NCBI GenBank assembly: GCA_023079485.1
Contig: CM041084.1
Location: forward strand, 130,584,792 to 130,648,791
Length of the DNA: 64,000 bases
DNA from: Archilochus colubris
Taxonomy: Eukaryota > Chordata > Aves > Apodiformes > Trochilidae
Direction of reading: 5' to 3'
In this document: piece after piece, positions 13,302-23,845 of the stretch
Layout of the letters: each line of letters opens with the position of its first letter
How positions within the stretch are numbered: position 1 is the stretch's first letter
Translations under genes and position numbers: made by a program
Notes under the pieces: generated by a model
Seen by the model: the letters and a program-made list of their open reading frames with translations, nothing else
Database searches by the model: none
What the model was told of the DNA's origin: nothing

Positions 13302-14573
13302 GGTTTTTCAAAGAGTTGGCCTCAGTAGATGCACAGTGCCGTAAGTCTAAGTTAGTGTGGATCCCATGAAACAGGTCACTGGGTTTCAGATGGCTCCAAA
13401 GTCAACAAGGTAACATCTTCTTTAGCAGAGTCAAAAGAGCAGGTGAAGTTCTAAAAGGCAGGTACAAAGTTTATAACCATCTAGGGAAAGATAAAGGTAA
13501 GTGTTGTTACATTACTTGATGAGGAAGGGGAAAAAATGAAGATAAAATTTACAAATAAGTAATAAAAAGCATTGGAGTCAAAAGTTAACAAAGCATGTTA
13601 AGAAGTTAATAAGGTAAGAGAAGGCTGAAGTTTTAGATGGTATTCAAGCTGACAACAGCCAATTTCTCATACTAAGGATGCTCAAGGAAAGCAGCCACGG
13701 ACCATGCGTGCTGCTTTTTGAGAATTCACAAAACTCAGAACAACCCAAGAAAGCAGTGGGACAAGCACAAGGAATCTAACAAGAAACAGAGGACTTCGTT
13801 GGTCAATCTAAACCTGGTAAAATAATAGAGTAATTTTTCTAAAGTCCTATTCAAGAATGGATATGGGAAAGTTCCCCAGAAACAGGCAGCCAGCAGAGGT
13901 GTGACATGAACACACTGTGCCCATACCCCACTACTGCCCATTTGCTTCATGCAGACTGGCCTGGTGGTCACAGGATGCCAAATGTCCCCATTGTTGTAAA
14001 GACCTTGGCATTCTGTCAAGTCCTCACAGGTGGAATAGGGGACTCCAATCCATACCCATCACAAGAATGACAGCAGTATAAAATGCTCTCAAAAGCAACT
14101 ACCAAAGCCTTACTGGGAACCTGGGAAGGTACTTGGGCAGGGTCCTGAAAGACTTTGCCTGGGATCCATCCCATTAAGTGAGTTAATGAACACCTCAGGC
14201 TATAGAACAAAAGACATCTGCAAGACTTCCCCATGACACCATACCTGGATGAACTGTAAACACCATAGGAGACAGGTCTAGATGTTGGTATCCTGATCAA
14301 TTTTTGCCGTGCCATAAAAATGCTGTATGGACCTTAACTTTATGGAAAATATTTTTCAGAGGAAAGCTGTGTTTTATTTCCTGACAAACTTGCAACACTA
14401 CTTGAACAGATGCCTCTTAGATAACAGGTTTGGGACGACTACAGCTTCCTCCATTTCCAAAAACCCCAGTGCTAAAAGCCATGTAAAAGAATTGCAAAAT
14501 ACATACCCACCACTATATATACCACCATACCATACATATTCCACCACTTCTGAATGTTACCAAGACAACAAAA

Positions 14574-14592
14574 CTCAACTCAACTCAACTCC
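14574..14592. repeat. Short (CAACT)n microsatellite
   Basis: Close to four copies of the pentamer CAACT. Confidence 0.8.
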
Positions 14593-14889
14593 CTAAGTGA
14601 GTCTCTATTGTGTTGTATCTATATAAAAACCTTAATACAACTTATACACATTATAAAAATTCTAAATAATTTTCAAAACACACAGTAAAACTTGGGTCTC
14701 CTACTCTCTGGACTAGTGTAACATTGCTGCTGATACTACAGAACATGGAAAATCACATACTGAATTCCAGTCCAAAGCTGAGTTTTGGGGTTGCTTTCAA
14801 AGTCCACTGTGAACCCTGAAGTTTCTAAATTGATAAATCAAAGATTTTAAATGAGACACTGTAGAGAAACAAGATAAATCAGGTGCCTT

Positions 14890-15345
14890 GAATTGCCAGT
14901 GAGTGGGTGTGAGTCCACCTGTGCCTGATTAGGACAGGCCCCTATTGGGCATGAGCAAGATCAGGGGGCCAATAAAGGTGGGACACACACCCACAGAGGA
15001 GAGTTCAGCTCACTCTGGTGCGAGGCATGGAGAGTCCAGCAGCTCGTCAAGCCTCTGGAGCAAGAAAGGCTCTTCCTGCTACACTCTACCCTGGAAGCGC
15101 TGTGTGGTGGCTGGAGTCCTGGAAGAGACCAGCAGCTCGTCGAGCTTCAGGAGCAAGAATGGCTCCTCCCGCTACAAGACACAGCAGAATGGGGCTGAGG
15201 AGGCAGAAATACCAGCTGGCCTTTACTTTGTTTACAGGTCAACAGGTAGGACTGAGTGTACTGCTCAGACCTTGGGAAGACGATGCTTCTCGTAAAGCCA
15301 AGTATTCCCCTATTTCTTCCTGCAAAAATAAGTAATAAAACAGAC
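14890..15345 (+). repeat. LTR-like dispersed repeat candidate with 93-bp internal tandem duplication
   Basis: A GC-richer island in AT-rich surroundings. It opens with GTGGGTGTGAGTCCACCTG, carries CCAATAAAGGTGGGACACAC (a combined TATA/poly(A)-like word) and ends near AAGTAATAAAACAGAC. Two copies of a block starting CCAGCAGCTCGTC lie at 15036 and 15129, exactly 93 bp apart, so both stay in the same frame. The layout suggests a solo LTR or other retroposed unit, but I cannot name the family and see no flanking target-site duplication. A diverged low-copy sequence remains possible. Confidence 0.35.
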
Positions 15346-18300
15346 CTCTACCCTCTTAGTATTTGATAATAAAAAATTTTCTGTCTGTTAGCTCTTTTTA
15401 TCAAGATAGGAAAAGAGTTCAATATAGTTTACAGAAATGCTACAAATTCCTTCATTACTAATAGTTTGCAAACAGCCCCTGGTCATTAGCTTTACTTTAG
15501 CTGAAGTGTTTTCATTTCAACAGCAAATAACCAAAAGGGGTAGTCTACAGGGATATTTCAAAAGCACTGCATAAAACCAACTATTTCCTTGAGGCTACAG
15601 AACAACTGTCTTCAACTTCTATTCCATGATTTTCTCATGGCTTTTTGAAATCAAGAAACCAGAAACCCTTAGAGACAGGCAGAGGTACAGAAACTTCCCT
15701 ATGTCTGAGTGACACAAATTGCAGAACTGTTCTTGATTACTCAGTAATCCATGAGATGGCCTCCTCATGATCATCACATGTGCTTTTACTCTGGGATCTA
15801 AAGTGAAACATCTTTCAAAACATTTAATGCCCTCCTTAAACTGTCATTTCATATGCCATTCCCAGAGATTCCCAGAAGACACGTGGGCTTCTGAAAATCC
15901 AAAATCACTTTTTAAAAGCTGCTCCCCAAGTACCTACGGCACCTGATGGCCATACTGACAGCATAAGAACCCTTTACCTTTACATAAACCCTTTACCCAG
16001 CACAGGATAAATCCAACAGAACACGTGAAACCTTCCATGCCTTTTTTCTTGTAAAGTTTGACCGCTTCCAACTTCAGGACCGTCCACAGCCAGGAAATTA
16101 ATTTTTAGGTGCAATAATACTTGCTTCTAAATGCAGGCAGGAAATATGACATTTTACATTTTAGTTTTTAAATTCTCTTTAATTAGACACATTACAATGC
16201 ACAACTGTGTCTTTAGCCAGGTAGCAGGGTGCCATTCTTCAGATGAGGAAGAGATGATGGAGAACTAGTCCTTCCTCTGACCTTTTTAGGTACAAGGAAT
16301 ACTGCAAATGTTCTAAATGAGGATGATTCTGTGATTTAGTAGATCATTCCCCCTGTACTTATTAAGCCTTTATAACAATCCAGCCACAGCTTTCATTTAT
16401 TTCTGTAACTGAGAGTACAGCTACTGCAGCTAGGGATCACCCTTGACTTCCAATCCTTAAAACCCCATCGTTTCACAGGGTATTTTCAACTTGAGCATCA
16501 TAGAAGTTTTGCAAATACAATTCTAACTGAAATTAACCATCCCCCTAGTGATGCAGCTTTCCAGCACTTCAGTGCTCATTAAGAGAGAATGTTTATGAAA
16601 CAAAATCTTTTTATTTAATGCTACACAATCTGAACTGAAGGAATAGAACATATACTTCACCTCAGGACCGAGTTATAGGAATACATCCCAGAACATTTTC
16701 CAAAGTAAAACCAGATTATCAAACACCAGTCAGTGCAAGAAACACCTTTATCCATTTGCACTCAGCATATTTTTAGACAAACTACAGCATCAGAACACTC
16801 ATGGATCTCTTCCCCCATACAGCACAAATGTCAAAAGCAGATTTCTTGTCTTGTGGAAGCCAGTTTTTCAGGATATACGAATTGATAACATTAAAGAAAA
16901 ATAAAAGAAGCATTACATTCTCAAGTCAGGTGTACAAGTGCAGTACTGGATTACTCTGAGAGGAGAACAACATTATCTATAAAAGTTAAGTGGTATACAG
17001 GTTAACCTGGAGAGACTATAATACAGAGAAGCTTTATGCCAAAGTAAGTATTTACAGATACTGTCACAGCAAAGAGGACAGGAAGCTAATCTCACAGAAG
17101 TAGTTCAATAAAGAGCAAATGAGTGGACAAAGACAAAGGCTTTGACTTTATATAATAAAATACCAAGTGCATTCTTTTAAGTGAATGAGTCTTTGAGACT
17201 ATGGTCCTAGATCTTAGGAAGCCATTTGAAGGTCAGATGTACAGACCTGCTGTGTAGCAAGGGCTACTTGGACTGCCAGAATTTTTACATCCACTGTAAC
17301 CTCGGTAAATCACAGCAAATTTAATATTGCTTCTTACTGCAAGGTCAAAACTAAAGCTCTTAAATAAGCCCCGCTCCCCCCCCCAAAATGCCAAAGATGG
17401 GATTTTGTATAGCAGACCTAGCACAATTCCAATGTTCCTCCACTACTTCTGTGCTATACATCTGGTATTAGATCTGAGCCCAGAACACTTTAAGGATAAT
17501 TATGTTTAGCTGCTCAAATGCTCTTGTCCAGAGAATTATTAACCAGCTTTTTCTTGTCAATGCAACCTTAAACACATTTGATTTCTTAGGGTAGCCATAT
17601 TAGTTTTGTTTCTTTGGCTTTTCCAACAGGCTTATTTTAAGCAGGTTTTGAAGGAAAAAAACCTGAAGGAAGGAAGGAAGGAAGGTTGTTAATGGCTGAA
17701 GGAAGGTTGTTAATGGCTGGCTCTTTTATGCATGTCTCGAAGAGTTGCTACTGAAATAACCACACATCTGAGGGGGAATATGTGTGGTTGACTGCTCAAA
17801 ATATAATTAAAAATCTTTCCAGATCAATCTTTCATCTAAGAGCAGAGTTGCTTTAACGTTGGTGTTTGCAAACACTTTTCAAGCCAGCGCACCCAGAAGC
17901 CCTCAGTCCTGCCACCCCTCAGCTTCCTCTGCTATAAAAGGGACACCAAGCATAAGAATTCATTCCAGAGTGTCTTCAAGAAGATGATCCCTCACAGTAA
18001 AGATATCCCATTCAAAATGGCTTGCAGTATTAGACTCCAGTACACAGGACAAAAATGTAGAAAGAAGTCTCATTATTCTTGTGCAGCTTCTAGGGAGTCT
18101 GCTGCACCTTGAGCCAACAACTTGACCACAAGTGACTGGGCTCAAGCAGGCAGCACACTGAACAGTAAATCTGAGCAGCTTTCCTCTTCACTTAATCTTA
18201 ATTTTCTGTAATGTACATTACTTTCAGTGGAATGATACTGCTCATGTTTTGGCAGGATGGGGAAAATTCCACTTTGTCTTTTTTATTATTTTATAAGGCA

Positions 18301-18349
18301 GATAATGCAGAAAGTTGAAACAGAACCTCTACAAGGATTTAATCTGTGA
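15346..18349. other. Non-coding AT-rich sequence downstream of ZNF706
   Basis: No coding region recognised. It could include alternative distal 3' UTR of ZNF706, as several AATAAA words occur on the minus strand. It holds a GGAA repeat with a 21-bp tandem duplication at 17665-17720. Confidence 0.55.
17665..17720. repeat. (GGAA)n repeat plus 21-bp tandem duplication
   Basis: A GAAG/GGAA run of about 20 bp is followed by two copies of GAAGGTTGTTAATGGCTG starting at 17681 and 17702, a 21-bp period with no mismatch. Confidence 0.85.
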
Positions 18350-19274
18350 TATTGTAAAATCAAAGTACTACTTTATTAAATGAGTTATTTTACACAATAT
18401 GAACATCAATATAATTACAATTGTAAAAAATTTTTTATAACAAGTATGGACTGATTTTTCAGGATTTCCAAATAGGGCACAACTGTACATTTACACAGAA
18501 TTGTCTTTGCATGAAGCCCAAGAGGGAACAGCATAAAAATATGAGTGTTTCTGTAGCCCCTTCATTTTTGCTGATCAACAGTTTTAGAAAAGCAGCTGCA
18601 GGTTTGTTATGTAAGGTCTGACAGTAGAAGAGTCAATAGGTGCCATGATTTCACCTACAAAAAACAAGAATAACTCCGTTAAGCTGAACTGTTACAAAAT
18701 GTTCTTTACTTTTTCATAAATGAAATACCACAATCCTGCTTTTTTACCTCACTGCAGCCATTTATTATAACCATTTTCAACTACAGCCCAACCACTGGCT
18801 ATTGGGAAAACTCAGAGGTTAAGCTTTATATCTCAATGCAGAAAAATCTGCATTCACTTGCATAGCTTCAGCAACAAAAAGGCTCTATTGTTGGAAACAT
18901 ACTAAACAACTATTTCCATTATGTGTTTTGCAGCAACAGACACTGTATTTATTGTATGCCTTTTGTTCAAAGCAAAACTAAACTTGCAAAGCAAGAACTA
19001 AATAATAAGGTATTCCTACAACTCTAAGGATGACCATTTGAAATAACATTAATCCCTTTCAAAACTATCTCCACACTCAGTGAAGTGCCACAGACATTTC
19101 ACCTGGATGTTAGCTTGCTTCTAGGTAACAGTTCTGGGGTGTAACTTTAACCTACAGTGAATTTTTATATTAAGCAAGCTTTAAGTCCCAGTTGGTGATG
19201 GTAGTAAGCCACTTGATTCATAAAGATCCCTCAGACAGTAACTTAAAAATTAAGGTAATGACCTGTAGACAACT
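18350..19274 (-). other. ZNF706: ZNF706 3' UTR region
   Basis: After the stop codon the minus strand runs through AT-rich sequence to an AATAAA at 18377-18372, followed by a T/G-rich stretch suited to cleavage, giving a 3' UTR of about 0.9 kb if unspliced. A good splice acceptor (TTGTTTTTTGTAG, exon from 18654) lies inside it, so the UTR may instead be spliced, with a terminal exon of about 300 bp. I cannot choose between these without transcripts. Confidence 0.6.
18372..18377 (-). terminator. ZNF706: Poly(A) signal AATAAA, likely ZNF706 3' end
   Basis: Canonical AATAAA on the minus strand (TTTATT on plus), about 900 bp past the stop codon. The following GTAGTACTTTGATTTT and a later CTTGTAGAGGTTCTG supply the downstream T/G-rich element. 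Other AATAAA words occur nearer the stop (about 18950), so alternative ends are possible. Confidence 0.6.
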
Positions 19275-20684
19275 TTATGCCTGAACATCAGCCAATTCTG
19301 GAGGAAGTGGAGTCTTAGGATGCTTGCTTTCAAAGTGCTGTTTGAAGGTCTTGGGATCCGGCATTTGTGTCTGATCAAAGAGAGACATTTAACTTTATGC
19401 ACAGTACAAGAGTTAAACAATACTACAAAACCTGTCCCCCCACCCCCCAATTTTATTTTCTTTTTTCCTGAAGCAAATTGTCTCCTCACTGACACCACTC
19501 TACTGACAGAAGCACTGCTGGTTTAGCTTCACATTAAGAAAGCAGATTCACCCTAAGATTTTCCAGAGAGGTGATTTAAAGCAGTAGTATCACACTGCTT
19601 TTGGCATGTTTATCCACAGAGCTATTCTTGCTAGAAACTTCCCTGCAGATCTTACACTTTCCATGCTGGTTTGGTGCAAAACCTACTTCTTTACCATTTT
19701 CAACACTTAAAAGAGAAATGTTTATTCCTTTCAGAGTAAGATCTTTATGGAAGGTGTTTCTTTTGTTTATGAATACAATCAAAGAGTTGCATGGCACAGA
19801 CTGATCCTCTTCATGCCACAAGCTACCTCAGACCATTGCTCCTACATGATGCCTGAAATGACTTGCTACAGCTTGACTTCACAAGAGGAGGAGTTGGTTA
19901 CAAGTACTTAAGTGAGCAGCCCTTAATTTACAATCTTGAGACATCCAAAGCAACAATTCTATTCTGTGACCATTTCAGCAAAAATGGTAAGTTTATCCTT
20001 CAGTTCTAAAACAAGCACATTAAGGAAAAACAGCTAGAAGAAAAGTATAATCTGATTAGGGCTTGCATTTCTGTTCTCCTGTCAAGTCATTTATTCTAGT
20101 AGAAGTTACTGTGTATGAAACTTACACTAAAGCTTTTGGCCCCACCACTTTTCCTCTCTACATTAACATTAATAAACAGTGATCCTTAGATGGGCCAATT
20201 CCACCACAAAGACAAGGTATTCCCATTTAGAGATTAAACAGGAAGTGATCTCACTCCTTATACATTTTATATGTAACACTAATAGCACCTGCAGACCCCT
20301 GCAATTCAAAAAGCAAGATAACTACTCAAAACAGTTCTGTACATTACTTCTCAGACTTTCTCATATCTCAGTTATCAGTACAGCTGAGTAACCAGCAAGC
20401 AAGACACGTAACAAATGAAAATAGTTACAGCAACAAGCTAGACAGCCACTTAAGGAATACTTTAGTTCCCAATATATAATCTAAAAATTCTTCTCTAGGC
20501 TGGAAGACAGACCTGCCTGTGGCACTATTTTGTATTCAGTTCCTCTTACCCTACAGACAGTGCAGGTATATATCAAGGCAGCCTTGGCAGCAGCCTTCTG
20601 GTCATGTCCTTGTTTCTTTTTTTGCTCAGCTTGCTTTTTGGCATTTTTCTGCTGCGACTGAATCTTCTGCTGTCCACGAGCCAT
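19275..20684 (-). CDS. ZNF706: ZNF706, small C2H2 zinc-finger protein, 76 aa, two coding exons
   Basis: The coding sequence is complement(join(19275..19370,20550..20684)): 45 codons, then 31 codons and TAA. It starts MARGQQKIQSQQKNAKKQ and ends PPELADVQA, which I recognise as vertebrate ZNF706; 76 residues is the full family length. Residues 1-36 are rich in Lys, Gln and Ala and resemble the SERF/4F5 N-terminal region. One C2H2 finger follows, with C41, C44, H57 and H62 (C-x2-C-x12-H-x4-H), then a Pro-rich tail. The ATG lies 2 nt inside its exon, after a TTCGTAG acceptor at 20687-20688. The donor after Arg45 is AGG|GTAAGA, and the next exon follows GATCAG and opens with Thr46, so the junction falls between codons and splits the finger. 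Family knowledge: a nuclear protein linked to repression of pluripotency genes in mouse stem cells. No frameshift or missing zinc ligand is seen. The identity is near certain; the function is carried over from mammals. Confidence 0.97.
19371..20549 (-). other. ZNF706: ZNF706 intron 2
   Basis: A 1,179-bp intron with donor GTAAGA after Arg45 and acceptor ending TTTGATCAG before Thr46. Both sites are read directly, and the joined frame gives the exact ZNF706 protein. It interrupts the zinc finger between its Cys pair and its His pair. Interior: AT-rich, no repeat recognised. Confidence 0.93.
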
Positions 20685-20686
20685 AT

Positions 20687-23611
20687 CTACGAATGAAAAG
20701 AAGACATTTAGCCTGTAAATGTGAGAAACTACTGCTGATAGCTGACTCGGAAGCCATAAACATAAAGCCATCACATACTCTGCCCAGAAGGCCTACAACT
20801 CCCATAATTTGTATACAGAGAGATCTCCAAACTCTTTATATGTAAAGACTCTGGTTTCACAACCTTTCTTAAAATACGCACCAGAATTATTTAGCTCATT
20901 CTAAAGTTACTTCTTTACAAGGTCTACTTTTGGGAAGTGTTTTCAGTAGTCAGGACAATATTTGTTTTATAGATAATAGAAACTTACTATTTCCAAGGGC
21001 ATAGTAAAATTTTGGGGGGCTGATAGTTTTTTTGTGGGTTTTTTATTTTTTTGTTAATCTTAACATTCAGCTGTTATTTCTGAACCTTGGAACAGGTTCC
21101 AAGGAAGGCAAATCAAAGTACTGCCCCAGCTGTATCACTGTCTTCTGGTGTACCTGCTTGTGACCTGCTTTAGAGTTGGGAATTGCAAGAACAATAGGTT
21201 CTTGATTTTCAGCTGACTTTACATGTGTACATACTTGTTTTCCTGAGTAAAACTACCTCCATCAGAAGCCATTACTCTATACAACATGGCAACAGAAAGG
21301 AAGCAAACTCTATTGCCACCTGCCTTTAGAAGGTCCACTACAAGAAATAAGCCATAAAAATCCCATTAAAGGGAGAAGCAACTCCACATATTTTGGGATG
21401 ACAACACTTCACCTGCATGCAGCCCATCAGGCCACCCAATTCAGCCTGCATTCCACCCCCAGATGCAGGCAGGATCTGGGCACACCACCAGAGCAGGCTG
21501 CAGAGCCTGGTTACATAAGCCAGCAGCCCACTTTCTGCTATTATCTTTCTCACAGTCCCTCTTGGCCCACACAGGATCCAGTTGTGCAGCTCTCACCAAC
21601 GCACAAGACTTACTACGCAATCACAGAGCAGTTAACAGAGTCCATTGTTTTCTGGACACCCAGGAAACCCTAATGATCCCAGGAGGCTGCCTGCTTCATC
21701 ACTGCCCCTCTGTGTAACCTCCAAGTTTAGAACTCATGGGACACTCCGCGTAGCTACAACAGGTCTGTCCTGCAGTCCTTCCCACAAGGACAGATGGCCT
21801 TCCACTGCACTAGTGAGAATGGCCTATCCAAACAAAGACTCAGTAAATACGTATAGAAAGCACTTAAAACCATTATGAAGTTTCTACAACACGTTAACTC
21901 CATCTGGAAATTCCCTAGTATTGCAACAATTTCAGGACCCCTAGCATCACACTGCTTAATACTGAACAAAAAAGATGGTCCTGTGACCCAAAACAACTTG
22001 TGGATTGAGAGGCACCTCTCAGGCCAGTCGAGGTGTCATTGTATTTAACACCACCAGGTAACCCCCTTCACAGAAGTATTACAACTACATCTCCAGGGCT
22101 CCCTCCTCTCCCATCAGCTTCTTTAAAGAAGAACTGAAAAGTCCATATGTGTAACAAAACCGAGTTAAAGAAAACATAAATTCTATTAATAAGCACACAG
22201 AAATACACGTAGCATTCAACAGCACTGAATGTTAATAAGACTAAAACCACCAGGGTACATTTCACTGTATGCTATGGTTACTCCTAGTCATCCCAGCCAG
22301 GGCCTCACACTGCTCATGTACAGCACACTGAATTCCCATTAAAAAAAAAAAAAAAATTTCCAATTGCTTTGAACACACTCAAAAGAACAGTAGGTTTTAA
22401 TCTGTTTCTATTTTACTAGCATTACAGTAATCCTCCAGAAGTACGGAGGCTCCTGATAGGAAATACTCAAATGTAACATAAAAAGAATAATTTTCATGAA
22501 GTCTCTGAGTATTAGTTTGTATTTTAGTTCTTTGATAAGAGCATGTTAAGGAGTACACTACAATAGCCAAGTAACACCGAGGCTGTATGTATTTAGCAAC
22601 TGCTGGTTTTAGTTAAGGCAAACAAGAAAACACGAACCAAAAAACATCTGTTTCAAAATATGAACCTCCAAATAATGATGCCCAAGACCAAAAATCCGAG
22701 TTTAGATACTGCAAATTACATTAATGCAGCTGAAACCCACAGAGTGAATACACGGTTACTGGAAAATTTACATTATTTGGACTATCAGCACATTAAGTGA
22801 ATAAAAAGTAATCCCAGAGTTCGTTTAAAAGAATGAAAAAAATTAAAATATTCAATAAATGAGTAAAAGCTCTTGTACGTGGCTATATCTGCCATTTCAG
22901 TTGCACAACACAGGCGATGATTTCCTTATCGGGCACACCCTCGGAGAGTCCAGCAGACAGGCCTGCCGATGTTTTTAAGGGAAAACGCATGAGCACATCG
23001 GAAGCCCAACACCGCACAAAAATCTGCTGCCGAATCATAATGGCAACAGCGCGGGCAGGGCAGTGCAGCGCAGGGCGGGCGGGCAGGAGCCTGCGGTACG
23101 CCAGTGCCTCACACAGGGTCATTTCCTTCTAAGTACCCAGAACCCCAGCAGAGTTTCAAGTCCTAAAAGCGGACACCGACAGCTGCTTCCCCTGCCACTT
23201 CCAGAGAGGAACAGCAGCTGGAGGCACCCAGGCTTCCCCGGCCGGCCGCCGAAGGGCTCAGGACGGAGGAGCAGCCAGCCCGGCCTTCGCCCCGCACCAC
23301 TGCCAGGCAAGCCCCTGGGCTGGGCCCGGCCGGAGCCGCGAACGAGCGGGGGAAAGCCGCAGCCCCCCGTGAAGGGCCCGGGAACCAGCCCCGGGAACCA
23401 GCCCCACCACGTGCCCCGCGGGAAGGGCCCGAGGAAGGAAGCGGCCCCCAGCGCGGAGCCCCAGCTGCGGGGAGGGGGCCCGCGGCAGGCCGGGACCGGA
23501 GCGCGCCTCGCTGGCGGGCCGCCCCCTTCCCCCCCGGGGCGGGCCTGCTCCTCCGCGCGGCGGCCGAACCCGCTCCCCGACACGCACCCGGCCCCGGGAC
23601 CCATCGCTCAC
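20687..23611 (-). other. ZNF706: ZNF706 intron 1
   Basis: The stretch between the candidate first-exon donor (GTGAGC) and the ATG-exon acceptor (TTCGTAG) is about 2.9 kb. The first 500 bp belong to the CpG island. The rest is AT-rich non-coding sequence with an A16 run at 22341-22356 and no recognisable coding exon. Another alternative 5' UTR exon inside it cannot be excluded. Confidence 0.55.
22341..22356. repeat. Homopolymer A16
   Basis: Sixteen A on the plus strand within ZNF706 intron 1. Confidence 0.9.
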
Positions 23612-23735
23612 CCGGGCTGGGAGTCCGGCCTGGGCGGCCCTGGCGAGCGGGTGCAGAAGGCTCCGCGCGGCCCCGCAGCAGCCGCCACCGCCTGCCCGAG
23701 AGGAGGAGGAGGAGGAGGGAAAGGGGAGGGGCGCG
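23612..23735 (-). other. ZNF706: Candidate non-coding first exon (5' UTR) of ZNF706
   Basis: The ATG exon starts only 2 nt before the ATG, so at least one upstream non-coding exon is required. Within the CpG island a good minus-strand donor, CCCGG|GTGAGC, has its GT at 23611-23610. Upstream of it is a GC-rich leader, and a pyrimidine-rich stretch near 23701-23730 would suit a dispersed CpG-island start. The donor is read from the sequence. The start position is inferred from the NRF1 site at 23741-23751, which normally lies just upstream of the start. Confidence 0.5.
23701..23727. repeat. GGA-rich purine tract at ZNF706 promoter
   Basis: Repeated GGA on plus, CT-rich on the ZNF706 sense strand, close to the proposed transcription start. 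Confidence 0.75.
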
Positions 23736-23740
23736 GGCAC

Positions 23741-23751
23741 TGCGCATGCGC
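23741..23751. promoter_or_regulatory. NRF1 binding site in ZNF706 promoter
   Basis: TGCGCATGCGC is a near-perfect NRF1 palindrome. It lies inside the CpG island, about 130 bp upstream of the proposed first-exon donor, a usual place for NRF1 in housekeeping promoters. Confidence 0.65.
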
Positions 23752-23792
23752 GGCCCCGCCTGCTCTGCCGGCGCGCGACCTCTCCCCGCCGG

Positions 23793-23803
23793 CCAATGGC
23801 GGC
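23793..23803. promoter_or_regulatory. CCAAT box overlapping a YY1-like ATGGCGGC core
   Basis: The plus strand reads CCAATGGCGGC. CCAAT is the NF-Y core (inverted relative to ZNF706) and AATGGCGGC resembles the YY1 consensus. It lies about 45 bp farther upstream of the NRF1 site, a common arrangement in CpG-island promoters. Motif match only. Confidence 0.45.
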
Positions 23804-23811
23804 GGCCGCCC

Positions 23812-23821
23812 GTTACATAAC
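23812..23821. promoter_or_regulatory. D-box-like PAR-bZIP/NFIL3 site
   Basis: GTTACATAAC contains TTACATAA, the reverse complement of the D-box TTATGTAA bound by DBP, HLF, TEF and NFIL3. It is an AT-rich word inside otherwise GC-saturated sequence, upstream of the NRF1 and CCAAT sites. Motif match only; it could instead act as a weak TATA-like element. Confidence 0.35.
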
Positions 23822-23825
23822 GCGC

Positions 23826-23845
23826 GGGACGGGAGGGGGAGGGGG
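23826..23845 (+). other. G-quadruplex motif upstream of ZNF706
   Basis: The plus strand has four runs of 3, 3, 5 and 5 guanines separated by spacers of 2, 1 and 1 nt, a canonical short-loop quadruplex motif. More G runs follow up to about 23877. It is on the non-transcribed side just upstream of the proposed ZNF706 start. Confidence 0.55.

Larger units (their letters stand above)
8854..14889. other. Non-coding intergenic sequence between CR1 and LTR-like element
   Basis: No gene recognised. Contents: an AT hairpin at 12074-12100, back-to-back poly(A) signals at 12577-12596, an A/C tract at 13229-13301 and a short CAACT repeat at 14574-14592. Open frames are all below about 125 codons with no family resemblance. 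Confidence 0.55.

Noticed and set aside
13735..14315. Two adjoining minus-strand frames of 94 and 99 codons
   Set aside because: Considered as a broken gene or retroviral remnant, but there are no recognisable motifs or splice sites and the join is at non-ATG codons.
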